Program-made: the position numbers and the translations under genes
Part shown: positions 39,251 through 48,395 of the stretch, piece after piece
How positions within the stretch are numbered: the first letter of the stretch is position 1
How the letters are laid out: the number at the start of each line of letters is the position of its first letter
Source: Alphaproteobacteria bacterium MedPE-SWcel
GTDB taxonomy: Bacteria; Pseudomonadota; Alphaproteobacteria; Rhodobacterales; Rhodobacteraceae
Assembly (NCBI GenBank): GCA_001874255.1
Contig: MPDC01000017.1
Coordinates: 38,965 to 102,964 of the forward strand
Length of the DNA: 64,000 nucleotides
Direction: 5' to 3'
Notes under the pieces: model-generated
What the model was told of the DNA's origin: nothing
What the model saw: the letters and a program-made list of their open reading frames with translations, nothing else
The model's database searches: none

Positions 39251-40277
39251 CGCATTTCGCCTGATCGTCACCATTTGCGTGGCGCTTTCGGGAACAGTTA
39301 TTTTTGAACTGATCGGATTTCCTGCCGCCCCTCTGACAGGGGCTGCTGCCGCCATTTCCGTGGCCGCAATCGCTGGCCTGCCGGTTCATGTGCCGGATTG
39401 GCTGCGGACAACGGCATTTGTCTTGCTGGGCATCAACATCGGCAGCACGGTCACGTCCGAGATGCTGCAGACTGCCCTGAACTGGCCGATCACCATTGCC
39501 ATTCTGTCACTGAGCCTGTTTGTGTCGCTTCAGATCTCACGCCTGGGCCTGGAGCGATGGATGGGGTTCAACTCTCGGGATTCCGTGTTGGCGGCGGCGC
39601 CCGGACACCTCAGTTATGTGTTGGCGTTGTCGATCAGCGACAATGGCCAGACCTCACGTATCGCAGTGGTCCAGAGCGTCCGGGTCTTGTTCCTCACGCT
39701 CTGTGTGCCGGTGCTCGTGGCCACCGTTTTTGGCGCAAGCGGCGTGATATTGGTGGCGCAGCACGTTTTGGTGCCCTGGGCGCTCTTGTTGCTGCTTGGG
39801 GTGACCCTTCTCGTCGGAGCCGTATTTGTTCGCCTCAATGTCCCCGCAGCCTATCTGTTGGCTGGAATTTTATGCAGCGCGCTGGGCCATGTGTTTTCCA
39901 TTACGCCGGGGCGTCCCCCCGAGGTTGCGACCTATCTGGCATTTCTGGTGATGGGCACCTTGATCGGGTCACGCTTCGTGGGCCAGAGCCTGTCCGGATT
40001 GCGGAAAGACTTCGTTGCAGGGCTTTGGGTGACCGCGATCAATGTGGTGATCACGCTGCTGAGCATTGCCCTGTGCATGAGCTTCATGGGACTGCCGCCG
40101 GCTCTGCTGATCGTCGCCTTTTCTCCCGGAGGGGTCGAAGCGATGGCGGCGATTGCCGTCACACTCGGCCTCGATCCGGCCTTTGTCGCGGCGCATCACG
40201 TGATGAGGCTTTTGATACTCACCGGTCTCATTCCTTGGATGCTGCATGCGGCCAGACGCAACAGCGGCGTGTCATAG
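39237..40277 (+). CDS. AbrB family membrane protein (putative transporter)
   Basis: Duplicated AbrB-type TM module: 'FELIGFPAAPLTGAAAAISVAAIAGLPVHVPDWLR', 'FSPGGVEAMAAIAVTLGLDPAFVAAHHVMRLLI'. Confidence 0.8.
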   Translation: MKAHDAFRLIVTICVALSGTVIFELIGFPAAPLTGAAAAISVAAIAGLPVHVPDWLRTTAFVLLGINIGSTVTSEMLQTALNWPITIAILSLSLFVSLQISRLGLERWMGFNSRDSVLAAAPGHLSYVLALSISDNGQTSRIAVVQSVRVLFLTLCVPVLVATVFGASGVILVAQHVLVPWALLLLLGVTLLVGAVFVRLNVPAAYLLAGILCSALGHVFSITPGRPPEVATYLAFLVMGTLIGSRFVGQSLSGLRKDFVAGLWVTAINVVITLLSIALCMSFMGLPPALLIVAFSPGGVEAMAAIAVTLGLDPAFVAAHHVMRLLILTGLIPWMLHAARRNSGVS

Positions 40278-40339
40278 AAAACGCCCCGGCAACAATGATG
40301 CTGTCGGGGCGATGCCTGTCAGATCGCTGGATAAAGGAT

Positions 40340-40483
40340 CTATTGGCCGCTCTGAGCGTCCTGTGCTTCCTGTTCAATTCCTGCGCCGAGAGCCTCGACA
40401 TCCCGGCCCAGGCCTTCGGTCGTTTCGCAGGCAGACAGAACAGTCAACGCGGCTATCATGAGGCTGAAGATACGCATGGTCAT
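40340..40483 (-). CDS. Entericidin-like small lipoprotein
   Basis: MTMRIFSLMIAALTVLSACETTEGLGRDVEALGAGIEQEAQDAQ; lipobox LSAC and entericidin-like tail. Confidence 0.72.
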   Translation of the reverse strand: MTMRIFSLMIAALTVLSACETTEGLGRDVEALGAGIEQEAQDAQSGQ

Positions 40484-40487
40484 CACC

Positions 40488-40976
40488 TTATTTGATCTTG
40501 TTGGCGACGTGACTTGCAAACGCGTCAATCATCGCAGTGTAGAAAACATCGCTCTCAACAGTCAGGGATGATGTATCGGTGCCCTCGGGGAAATAGACGT
40601 TGGCCTGATCTGCGGTCACGGTCAGCGTATAGCGCTGGTCGTCCTTGCTCCCCGGCAAATCCACCGACACATCCCCTTGCAGGACGGAACTCGCGATGCC
40701 CAGCTCAGCCTCGAAACCGGAGGCGAGAGACACTGTGTCGATTTCGATGTCAATGTCAGCTGCGTCCTTGGTGCCCTCTTCGGCAATCTGGTTCACCAGT
40801 TGCGCGGCCAGCGCGGTTTTCAGGTCTGTCTCGAGCTCGCCCCAGACTGCGACAGCTTTCGAATTTTCAAGGGCGCTGATGTCGGCCTCGACCTCAATGT
40901 CCTGGACCAGAATCGACGCGCCGGCGGCCGTTGCCATGGAGATAACGAGGGCGGTGGTGCGGATCAGATGAGTCAT
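40488..40976 (-). CDS. Secreted protein of unknown function (general stress response candidate)
   Basis: MTHLIRTTALVISMATAAGASILVQDIEVEADIS..., signal-peptide-like; preceded by exact GGAAC-N16-CGTT. Confidence 0.6.
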   Translation of the reverse strand: MTHLIRTTALVISMATAAGASILVQDIEVEADISALENSKAVAVWGELETDLKTALAAQLVNQIAEEGTKDAADIDIEIDTVSLASGFEAELGIASSVLQGDVSVDLPGSKDDQRYTLTVTADQANVYFPEGTDTSSLTVESDVFYTAMIDAFASHVANKIK

Positions 40977-41027
40977 CGTTCGGTTCCTTGCTTTTCTTTG
41001 CAACATCCTCTTGGGATCTGCCCGGAC

Positions 41028-41052
41028 AACGGGTGGCGCGGGGAAAAGTTCC
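41028..41052 (-). promoter_or_regulatory. EcfG-type promoter GGAAC-N16-CGTT
   Basis: Reverse strand GGAAC (41052-41048), 16-nt spacer, CGTT (41031-41028); upstream of 40976 start. Confidence 0.75.
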
Positions 41053-41127
41053 TGATTTGCGGCCAGAAAAATCTGCAATCTCTGCCGCAGCGCTTATTTG
41101 TCATGGAACCATAGGCTGCAATTCAGC

Positions 41128-41152
41128 GGAACAATGAGCCGACCGGCGCGTT
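41128..41152 (+). promoter_or_regulatory. EcfG-type promoter GGAAC-N16-CGTT
   Basis: GGAAC 41128-41132, 16-nt spacer, CGTT 41149-41152; upstream of ExoD-family gene starting at 41191. Confidence 0.75.
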
Positions 41153-41190
41153 CAATGGTCAAGCCGAAGCCTTTCTGGAAAACGGATCCC

Positions 41191-41778
41191 ATGACACATT
41201 CAACGCGCGCCGTCGAAGACGTTCTCGACAAAACGGAAGAGCTGCTGGACGGAGAAAAGGACTACCTGCATGTCTCGGAGCTGATTGAGGAGTTGGGGAT
41301 GAAATCCATCGCTGCTGTTCTCGTCGCACCGTCTCTTGCCGTCGTGTCGCCCTTGAGCGGCGTGCCCCTGTTTTCCTCGGCATGCGGATTGATCATTGCG
41401 CTGGTGTCTGGGCAAATGTTGATGGGGCGTGAGAACCTCTGGTTGCCCGACTTCCTCTCCCGTCGAGCCGTGTCAGCCAATGCCGCCCACAAGGCCACGC
41501 AGGCGTTGCGCCGCGTCGCGTCCTGGATGGACAGTCTTTTCATGAAGCGGTTTCAGCCGCTGCTTTCGCCGCCCTTCGTGCGCGTCATTCAGGTGATCTG
41601 CATGCTCTGCGGCCTTGCTATGCCGTTTCTCGAAATATTGCCCTTCACCTCCTCCATTCTCGGGGCGGTGGTGGCGCTTCTGGCCGTGTCCATGCTGACC
41701 GGAGACGGGCTGATTGCGCTTTCAACCGTGACGTTTCTCTGTCTCGGCCTGGGCGGGGTCGTGTTCCATTTTTGGTAG
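41191..41778 (+). CDS. ExoD family exopolysaccharide synthesis protein
   Basis: 'DYLHVSELIEELGMKSIAAVLVAPSLAVVSPLSGVPLFSSACGLIIALVSGQMLMGRENLWLPDFL' ExoD signature. Confidence 0.88.
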   Translation: MTHSTRAVEDVLDKTEELLDGEKDYLHVSELIEELGMKSIAAVLVAPSLAVVSPLSGVPLFSSACGLIIALVSGQMLMGRENLWLPDFLSRRAVSANAAHKATQALRRVASWMDSLFMKRFQPLLSPPFVRVIQVICMLCGLAMPFLEILPFTSSILGAVVALLAVSMLTGDGLIALSTVTFLCLGLGGVVFHFW

Positions 41779-42059
41779 GTCGGCTGCCGTGCGTCCCCTC
41801 TGACGGATCACACTGATCAAAGGCCGGACCGGAACTGATCCAGCCTTTCTCGCCGTTGGAACTGGCCTATTTCTCGCAATGCCACATCTTGCGCACCGTT
41901 CCGAAATTGCCGACACGAGTCGCATTCGGGCGACGGGACCGGGGAGAAATTTCTAACCACAATACAGGCCTATACTGCGCACCGGACGACAGCGCCCGGC
42001 ATAGCTGCAGCGGCCCAAATGACAGTGAGACCGCCACCCTGTGATCTGCCGTGTCCCGC

Positions 42060-43922
42060 CTAAAGTGTCTGATCCACTCCGGAGTGGTAGTGATTTTCCG
42101 GCTCGAAGGGCATGACGTCAAAGGTGAGGCTGACGCAATAGCTGTCGTCGGTCTCATCGAAGACCGGGCTCCCTTCCAACTGACGCGCAAAGCCCCGGAT
42201 CAACTGGCTTCCCAGCCCGGTGCCTTCATCCTCCGGTGCGATAGTGTCGGAGGTGGAGTTGGCGACGGTCAGTGTGACCTTGTCATCATCCAGAACTTTC
42301 AGGGACAGGCGGACCCAACGCTGGCCTGCCTTGTCAATGCCGAGATACTTCAGCGCATTCGTCGCCGCCTCAACGGCGAGCAAAGCCAGAGGCACGGCTT
42401 GATCCGGATAGAGAACGATCGGATCGAGTTCCATATGGATCTGCGGCACCGGCGCAGTCGTTGGCGCAAGGTCGGTCAGGGGGCGAACCACATCACGCAG
42501 CAGGTCATTCGCCTGCACGCGCCCGAGTTCAGAGGCCTGATAGAGCGTCTGGTGAACCGTGGCGACACTGGTCACCCGGCGGTTCACGGTTTTCAGCGCG
42601 GCCGCGGTCACCTCGTTGCGGGTCCGGCGAATTTGCATGCTGATGATCGAGGAAATGAGCTGCAGGTTGTTTTTGACTCTGTGATGCAGTTCCTTCAGCA
42701 ACACGTCCTTGTCATGCATCGCATCAAAGAGGGTTGCCTCATCCAGCAGCAGCTTTTCCGCCATCTGCGTGAACTGATCTTCGATCACCTCCAGCTCTAT
42801 TGGCATGAACGAGCCCGAAGTGGACGCCGGCAGGGTGCGGGACTGGGCAAACTGACGCATCTGCAGGCTGATTGTCCGAAGATAACGTACGACCTGGCGA
42901 TCCAGCGCGACATAAATAAGGATCAGGCTGACCAGCCACATCAGGATTGGAAACAGGGCAGGCGTCAGCAGAAGCTGGTTGAACGCCCCCGGGGCGGAGG
43001 GCGCATGCCTGCCGTCCGGATCCCAGCTTCCGATGACATAAAAACCGCTGCTGAGAACCGGTACAATTGAAAACAACCGCCGTTGCCCCGCAGCATTTTC
43101 TGTTTCGATCCGGCGCGGGTTGAGCTCTATGAGCTCCTTCAGGCTGATGGTTGCGGGCAGCCGCTCCCTTGCCGTTTCCCGTGCGCCAGAGGCACTCAGG
43201 ATGTCGCCATCCGCGCTGATGGTGACGAGGTCAATCGGGCGGTCCCCCAGCTTGACCTGGAAATTCTCGTCGATCTTGTCATGTGGGGCGTGGATGATCT
43301 GATTGCCGATAAAAGTGTCGTCGCGATCAAAGACGGGCTCGGACACAATCAGGACCGCATCGCCTGCGACAGGCCCAACCGGGTTTACCCGAACCTCGCG
43401 TTTCGGGCTTCGCATCCATGTGACAAAGTCCGGATTGTCAGTGTAGTCGATCGTCAAATCCGCGGATGCACAGTCCATTACGCCATCAGTCGGCAGAAAA
43501 CCTGCGAAACTGTAGCGCTCTGACATGGCATCCACGAAATTGGTCATCAATGCGTTGCAACGTTCCAGGTCATCGGTCAGATCCGGCAGGGTCAACGCGA
43601 GGGTCTCGGCTGCGGTAAAGGCCGATTTGATGATTTCCCGTTCTTCCTGCGCAAATTCTGCGGTCAAGGCCTGCAGGCTGAGGTTGTTCGACGTTGTCAC
43701 TTCGTTTTGCAGCCGGACAGTCTGGTCGACGGCAATGAGACCCAGAGGAACCAATGCGCCAGAGAGCAATATGGCAAGCCGGATCGACAGGTTGCGTGTC
43801 CAGCCAAAGGGTCTGGATACGTCCGGTTTATTTCCGCCGCCCTGGAGAGACGGAGACTGGGGGGGATTTGTCTGCATAGGGTCCTGCTTGGATGCTCGCG
43901 ACGGAAGGGTCCTCCGATTCAC
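42060..43922 (-). CDS. HisKA_2/HWE-type sensor histidine kinase (PhyK-like candidate)
   Basis: 'LLKELHHRVKNNLQLISSIISMQIRR' H-box; TM-flanked periplasmic region; overlaps ecfG stop. Confidence 0.88.
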   Translation of the reverse strand: MNRRTLPSRASKQDPMQTNPPQSPSLQGGGNKPDVSRPFGWTRNLSIRLAILLSGALVPLGLIAVDQTVRLQNEVTTSNNLSLQALTAEFAQEEREIIKSAFTAAETLALTLPDLTDDLERCNALMTNFVDAMSERYSFAGFLPTDGVMDCASADLTIDYTDNPDFVTWMRSPKREVRVNPVGPVAGDAVLIVSEPVFDRDDTFIGNQIIHAPHDKIDENFQVKLGDRPIDLVTISADGDILSASGARETARERLPATISLKELIELNPRRIETENAAGQRRLFSIVPVLSSGFYVIGSWDPDGRHAPSAPGAFNQLLLTPALFPILMWLVSLILIYVALDRQVVRYLRTISLQMRQFAQSRTLPASTSGSFMPIELEVIEDQFTQMAEKLLLDEATLFDAMHDKDVLLKELHHRVKNNLQLISSIISMQIRRTRNEVTAAALKTVNRRVTSVATVHQTLYQASELGRVQANDLLRDVVRPLTDLAPTTAPVPQIHMELDPIVLYPDQAVPLALLAVEAATNALKYLGIDKAGQRWVRLSLKVLDDDKVTLTVANSTSDTIAPEDEGTGLGSQLIRGFARQLEGSPVFDETDDSYCVSLTFDVMPFEPENHYHSGVDQTL

Positions 43923-44476
43923 GCAGCGGTTCCACCGCTGGCTGAAACCACGGCATGGGTGGCCGCGTCCGTCAGCTCCATGCGGTCATTTGCATCGATG
44001 TGCATCTTGAGGGCCAGCGCTTCGCGCCCGCGATTGAGACGGCTCTTGATGGTGCCGACTTTGACGCCACAGACCTCTGCCGCCTCTTCATACGAGTATT
44101 GCAGGACGCCAATCAGGGTCAGCACTTCCCGCTGTTCCACAGGCAGCAGGTCCAGCGCCGCGCGAAATTCCGCCAATTGCAGGCGACCGTCATGAGCCGG
44201 TTTCACCGAGATGCTCTCGGTCATGGATCCGGTGGAATCCTCGACTTCCCGCACGGCCTTGCGGCGGTTGGAGTAAAATGTGTTGCGCAGGATCGTAAAC
44301 AGCCAGGCCCGCATGTTTGTGCCTTCCTGGAATTTTTCCAGATTGGTCCATGCTTTCAGAACCGTATCCTGGACCAGATCGTCGGCTGCGGCATCATTGC
44401 GGGTGAGACTCATGGCGAAGGCCCGAAGCACCTTCATGTGACTGATCAACTCAGCCTTGGCATCCTGTCTGTTCAT
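43919..44476 (-). CDS. ecfG: General stress response ECF sigma factor EcfG
   Basis: Sigma-70 region 2 and 4; flanked by NepR, PhyR and HWE-type kinase. Confidence 0.92.
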   Translation of the reverse strand: MNRQDAKAELISHMKVLRAFAMSLTRNDAAADDLVQDTVLKAWTNLEKFQEGTNMRAWLFTILRNTFYSNRRKAVREVEDSTGSMTESISVKPAHDGRLQLAEFRAALDLLPVEQREVLTLIGVLQYSYEEAAEVCGVKVGTIKSRLNRGREALALKMHIDANDRMELTDAATHAVVSASGGTAA

Positions 44477-44658
44477 CCTTCGGCCTCCGGGAGGGGCGCC
44501 GAACCATCGGCTCCATCCGTGACCTGAATTTTGTCAAGACGATCGAGGAGTTCCAGAAGGTGCGGCGGCAAATCTGCATTGGCATCTTCTTCGAAAACCT
44601 TCTTCAGGTTTTCGTCGATGAGGCTGTCCCATGACTGTTTTTGTGGCCGGTGTGGCAT
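44473..44658 (-). CDS. nepR: Anti-sigma factor NepR
   Basis: 'SWDSLIDENLKKVFEEDANADLPPHLLELLDRLD' NepR core; overlaps ecfG start. Confidence 0.9.
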   Translation of the reverse strand: MPHRPQKQSWDSLIDENLKKVFEEDANADLPPHLLELLDRLDKIQVTDGADGSAPLPEAEG

Positions 44659-44708
44659 TCGCTTCTCCTGCAACGTCGGTACTGTCGCCCGCAACTTATT
44701 TTGTGTAT

Positions 44709-44745
44709 CATGGAACAAACGCGATTGTCGGACGTTTGTTCCATG
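44709..44745. promoter_or_regulatory. Palindromic bidirectional EcfG-type promoter between nepR-ecfG and phyR
   Basis: catGGAACAAACGcgattgtcggaCGTTTGTTCCatg; GGAAC-N16-CGTT reads exactly on both strands. Confidence 0.85.
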
Positions 44746-44770
44746 GAATATTGGTGACAGGAGAAAAAAA

Positions 44771-45592
44771 TTGTCGACCCCCACCACAGGACAAGCCCTG
44801 ACTCTGTCGGACCTTATCGCTCCTCATCTGCCGTACTTGCGCCGTTATGCGCGGGCATTGACCGGTGCCCAGCAGTCCGGAGATACCTATGCCGCCTCGA
44901 CCCTTGAGGCTATCCTCACAGATCCAAGCTGTTTTGAAGCGCGCGATCTTGGCGGGAAAGTCGCCCTTTTCAAAGTGTTTCACAGCCTTTGGGGCAGCTC
45001 TGGCCAACCCGTTGCCGAATACGACGACGGCCCCCGTGCCCGTGCATTGCAGCATCTTTCTGCCTTGACGCCGAACACCCGCGAAGCGCTGTTGCTGAAT
45101 ACCGTTGAATCATTCACCGTCGGCGAGATCTCTCACATCATGGGCATCGACGTCGAAGAGGCGGCGCGCTTGATCCAGTTGGCCCGCGACGAGATGCAGC
45201 AGGCGGTGAGTGGCAAGATCATGATCATCGAAGACGAAGCGATCATCGCGATGGATCTAGAAGGTATCTGCACCATGATGGGCCACGAAGTCACGGGTAT
45301 CGCACGCACTCGTGCCGCTGCCGTGAAACTGGGAACCGAGGACAAACCGGACCTGATACTGGCCGATATTCAGTTGGCAGATAATTCCAGCGGGATCGAT
45401 GCCGTGGCTGACCTGCTGGAAACGATCGGCGACGTTCCGGTCATCTTCATCACGGCCTTCCCGGAACGCCTGCTGACCGGAGAGCGACATGAGCCGGCTT
45501 TCATGATTGCAAAACCCTATGTCCCCGATCAGGTCGTTTCGGCGATCAGCCAGGCGATGTTCTTTGCTTCGACAGATACGCTGACCAATTAA
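44771..45592 (+). CDS. phyR: Anti-anti-sigma response regulator PhyR (TTG start)
   Basis: N-terminal sigma-like domain plus receiver domain 'IMIIEDEAIIAMDLEGICTMMGHEV'; 'aggagaaaaaaaTTG' start. Confidence 0.9.
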   Translation: MSTPTTGQALTLSDLIAPHLPYLRRYARALTGAQQSGDTYAASTLEAILTDPSCFEARDLGGKVALFKVFHSLWGSSGQPVAEYDDGPRARALQHLSALTPNTREALLLNTVESFTVGEISHIMGIDVEEAARLIQLARDEMQQAVSGKIMIIEDEAIIAMDLEGICTMMGHEVTGIARTRAAAVKLGTEDKPDLILADIQLADNSSGIDAVADLLETIGDVPVIFITAFPERLLTGERHEPAFMIAKPYVPDQVVSAISQAMFFASTDTLTN

Positions 45593-45679
45593 AGCCGACT
45601 GTTTGCCCCGGAGCAATCCGGGGCAGATCTGCGATGGCGCCGGCACATGACGTCGGCACAGCCTCCCGATTTCAAACAA

Positions 45680-45712
45680 GAAGCCCTGCACACCTTTGGT
45701 CTGCAGGGCTTC
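45680..45712 (-). terminator. Hairpin terminator downstream of Dps-like gene
   Basis: GAAGCCCTGCA ... TGCAGGGCTTC 11-bp stem. Confidence 0.65.
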
Positions 45713-45731
45713 TTCATGGATGCAGGCGGTC

Positions 45732-46229
45732 TTACGAGGCAGACAAAGCCCGCAGCATCCAAGCCGCTTTTTCATGAAAGGCCGCACGTTCAGTGGCCAG
45801 GTCTCCGGTCACCATATCGTTGCGGGCCTCTGCAAGCTGGATCAGCGCGTGCAGACGGTGAGACAGCCGCATATGATCCGATTCCAGGTCAGAACACATT
45901 TCGCCTGCGCTGGGCATCTGCTCCAGATCGTCGACCACGCTTTCCGACAGCACGCCGGCAATTTTTGTGGGCGTCATATGGCCCAATGCGCGGATACGTT
46001 CGGCCAGTTCGTCGGCGGCCGCGAACATGTTCTGATATTGCGTCTCGGTCAGGTTGTGGAGCGAAAAGAACAAAGGCCCTTCGACGTTCCAGTGGTAGAT
46101 ATGGGTCTTGAGCGTCAGTCGATAGGTGTCGGCCAGTACATCGCTCAGCCCTTCGGCAATTGGTGCAGTGTCCCGAACGCCTGTTTCAACAGAGGCAGTC
46201 TTGGGTTTGATATCCAGTGCAGGTGTCAT
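45732..46229 (-). CDS. Dps/ferritin-like DNA-protection protein
   Basis: 'LADTYRLTLKTHIYHWNVEGPLFFSLHNLTETQYQNMFAAADELAERIRALG' Dps signature. Confidence 0.9.
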   Translation of the reverse strand: MTPALDIKPKTASVETGVRDTAPIAEGLSDVLADTYRLTLKTHIYHWNVEGPLFFSLHNLTETQYQNMFAAADELAERIRALGHMTPTKIAGVLSESVVDDLEQMPSAGEMCSDLESDHMRLSHRLHALIQLAEARNDMVTGDLATERAAFHEKAAWMLRALSAS

Positions 46230-46280
46230 GTCACCTCCTTATTCTTGATGGGGTCAGAGCGACGTCAGCGTGAGCGCCGG

Positions 46281-46442
46281 TCACCGTCGGACAGCGCGAA
46301 ACACCAATGTGGCGACGAACAACACCAGAAAAATAACAAAGAGGATTTGAGCGATCCCGGCAGAGGCGCTGGCGATACCACCAAAGCCAAAGACGGCTGC
46401 GATCAAAGCGATTACCAGAAATGTCAGTGCCCAACTCAGCAT
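46281..46442 (-). CDS. DUF1328-type small membrane protein (53 aa)
   Basis: Own reading: [53 protein letters not shown]; below the track length cutoff. Confidence 0.85.
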   Translation of the reverse strand: MLSWALTFLVIALIAAVFGFGGIASASAGIAQILFVIFLVLFVATLVFRAVRR

Positions 46443-46497
46443 TGCATGTCTCCTTTACCGTTTAAAACATCCCGCGTGTTGCAGGCTTCGGATAGGA

Positions 46498-46522
46498 AAC
46501 GGCCGACGGCTGGATTTGTTCC
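46498..46522 (-). promoter_or_regulatory. EcfG-type promoter GGAAC-N16-CGTT
   Basis: Reverse strand GGAAC (46522-46518), 16-nt spacer, CGTT (46501-46498); upstream of DUF1328 and dps-like genes. Confidence 0.75.
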
Positions 46523-46800
46523 GCATCGAAATTTGGTTTCCCATTCCGGGTGTAGAGACGCAGGCAGGTTTCGCCAGAGGTCCAGCCCGTTGATCAGGAG
46601 GGATGCGCCGCGCTCTTGCGAACTGTATCTTGTGCGCATTCGGCGGTCCGGCAGGGCCCGAAAGGGAAGAGGGACGAAACGCAGCATCGCTCCAAAAACC
46701 AGCCTGGGATCATTGGCGGGCCCTATGCAGACGGCGATTTGGTCGGATATCAAACCGCCGCATGTGAGATCACGCGAAGGTCAATGCGACGACGCGGACT

Positions 46801-47621
<821 letters not shown>

Positions 47622-47625
<4 letters not shown>

Positions 47626-48005
47626 TTCGGACTCACCACCAACTCGACACGGGCAAATCCGGCGCTCGAGAGATCTTTCAACAGACCCGCAGCCTTGGCC
47701 GCTTCGAGGGCGCTGTCGGCCCGCAGTTGCAACACGGCATCCGAGGCCGAAACCTGCGCGAGACGGGCAAGCGCGGCATCGCCCTCGATCCCGTCAAATG
47801 ACAGCCTGCCGGTCTTGTCGACATAGAGTATCGCTTCGGCTTCCACCGGCGCATCAAGGTCGGCCGTGGGGGGGGTGATCTCAAACGGATCCGGTTGCGC
47901 AAGGCGCGAGGTCATCAGGAAAAAAATCAACAGCAGAAAGACAACATTGATCATCGGAACGATTGATTCGGCGCGCGGGCGGCGGGGGGCATCTGTCAGA
48001 TCCAT
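47622..48005 (-). CDS. ExbD/TolR family protein
   Basis: 'ESIVPMINVVFLLLIFFLMTSRL'. Confidence 0.9.
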
Positions 48006-48011
48006 TGCCGA

Positions 48012-48389
48012 TCACTCCACCAATACAACCGAGGTATAGCCCTCGGATTTCAGCATTTCCGTCAAGGACACAATCCGCTGCAGGGTCGCGCCGTCCTTGC
48101 CACGCAGGATCAGCACGTCAGTCTTGGCCTCGATCAGGGGCGCCAATTCGGCGCCGAGGGAAGCTTCGGCCACGGGACGGCCGTTCAGCAAAATCTGTTC
48201 CGGTGCCACATCGATGAGCCGCGGCGGGCCGCTGTATTCTCCGCCACCCGTCGCCAATGGCAGGGGCAGCGCCGAGTCGACCCCGAACCGAGAGGCCAGC
48301 ATGAAGAAGACCAACAACAGAAAGACGACATCGATCATCGGTGTCAGGCTCGGCTTTCGCGGAGGTCGGGAGGGAGTGTCCAGCAACAT
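48012..48389 (-). CDS. ExbD/TolR family protein (second copy)
   Basis: 'PSLTPMIDVVFLLLVFFMLASRFG'. Confidence 0.9.
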   Translation of the reverse strand: MLLDTPSRPPRKPSLTPMIDVVFLLLVFFMLASRFGVDSALPLPLATGGGEYSGPPRLIDVAPEQILLNGRPVAEASLGAELAPLIEAKTDVLILRGKDGATLQRIVSLTEMLKSEGYTSVVLVE

Positions 48390-48395
48390 TGCCGA

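Noticed and set aside
41831-41857. Additional GGAAC...CGTT upstream of 41856-42044 ORF
   Set aside because: Spacer is 18 nt rather than 16/17, and the downstream ORF has no convincing coding signal
41779-42059. Intergenic region as a possible structured RNA
   Set aside because: No clear hairpin/terminator pair or conserved motif seen by eye
46436-46753. 105-aa minus-strand ORF between the DUF1328 gene and tonB
   Set aside because: Runs through the predicted EcfG promoter and into the DUF1328 start; no family resemblance
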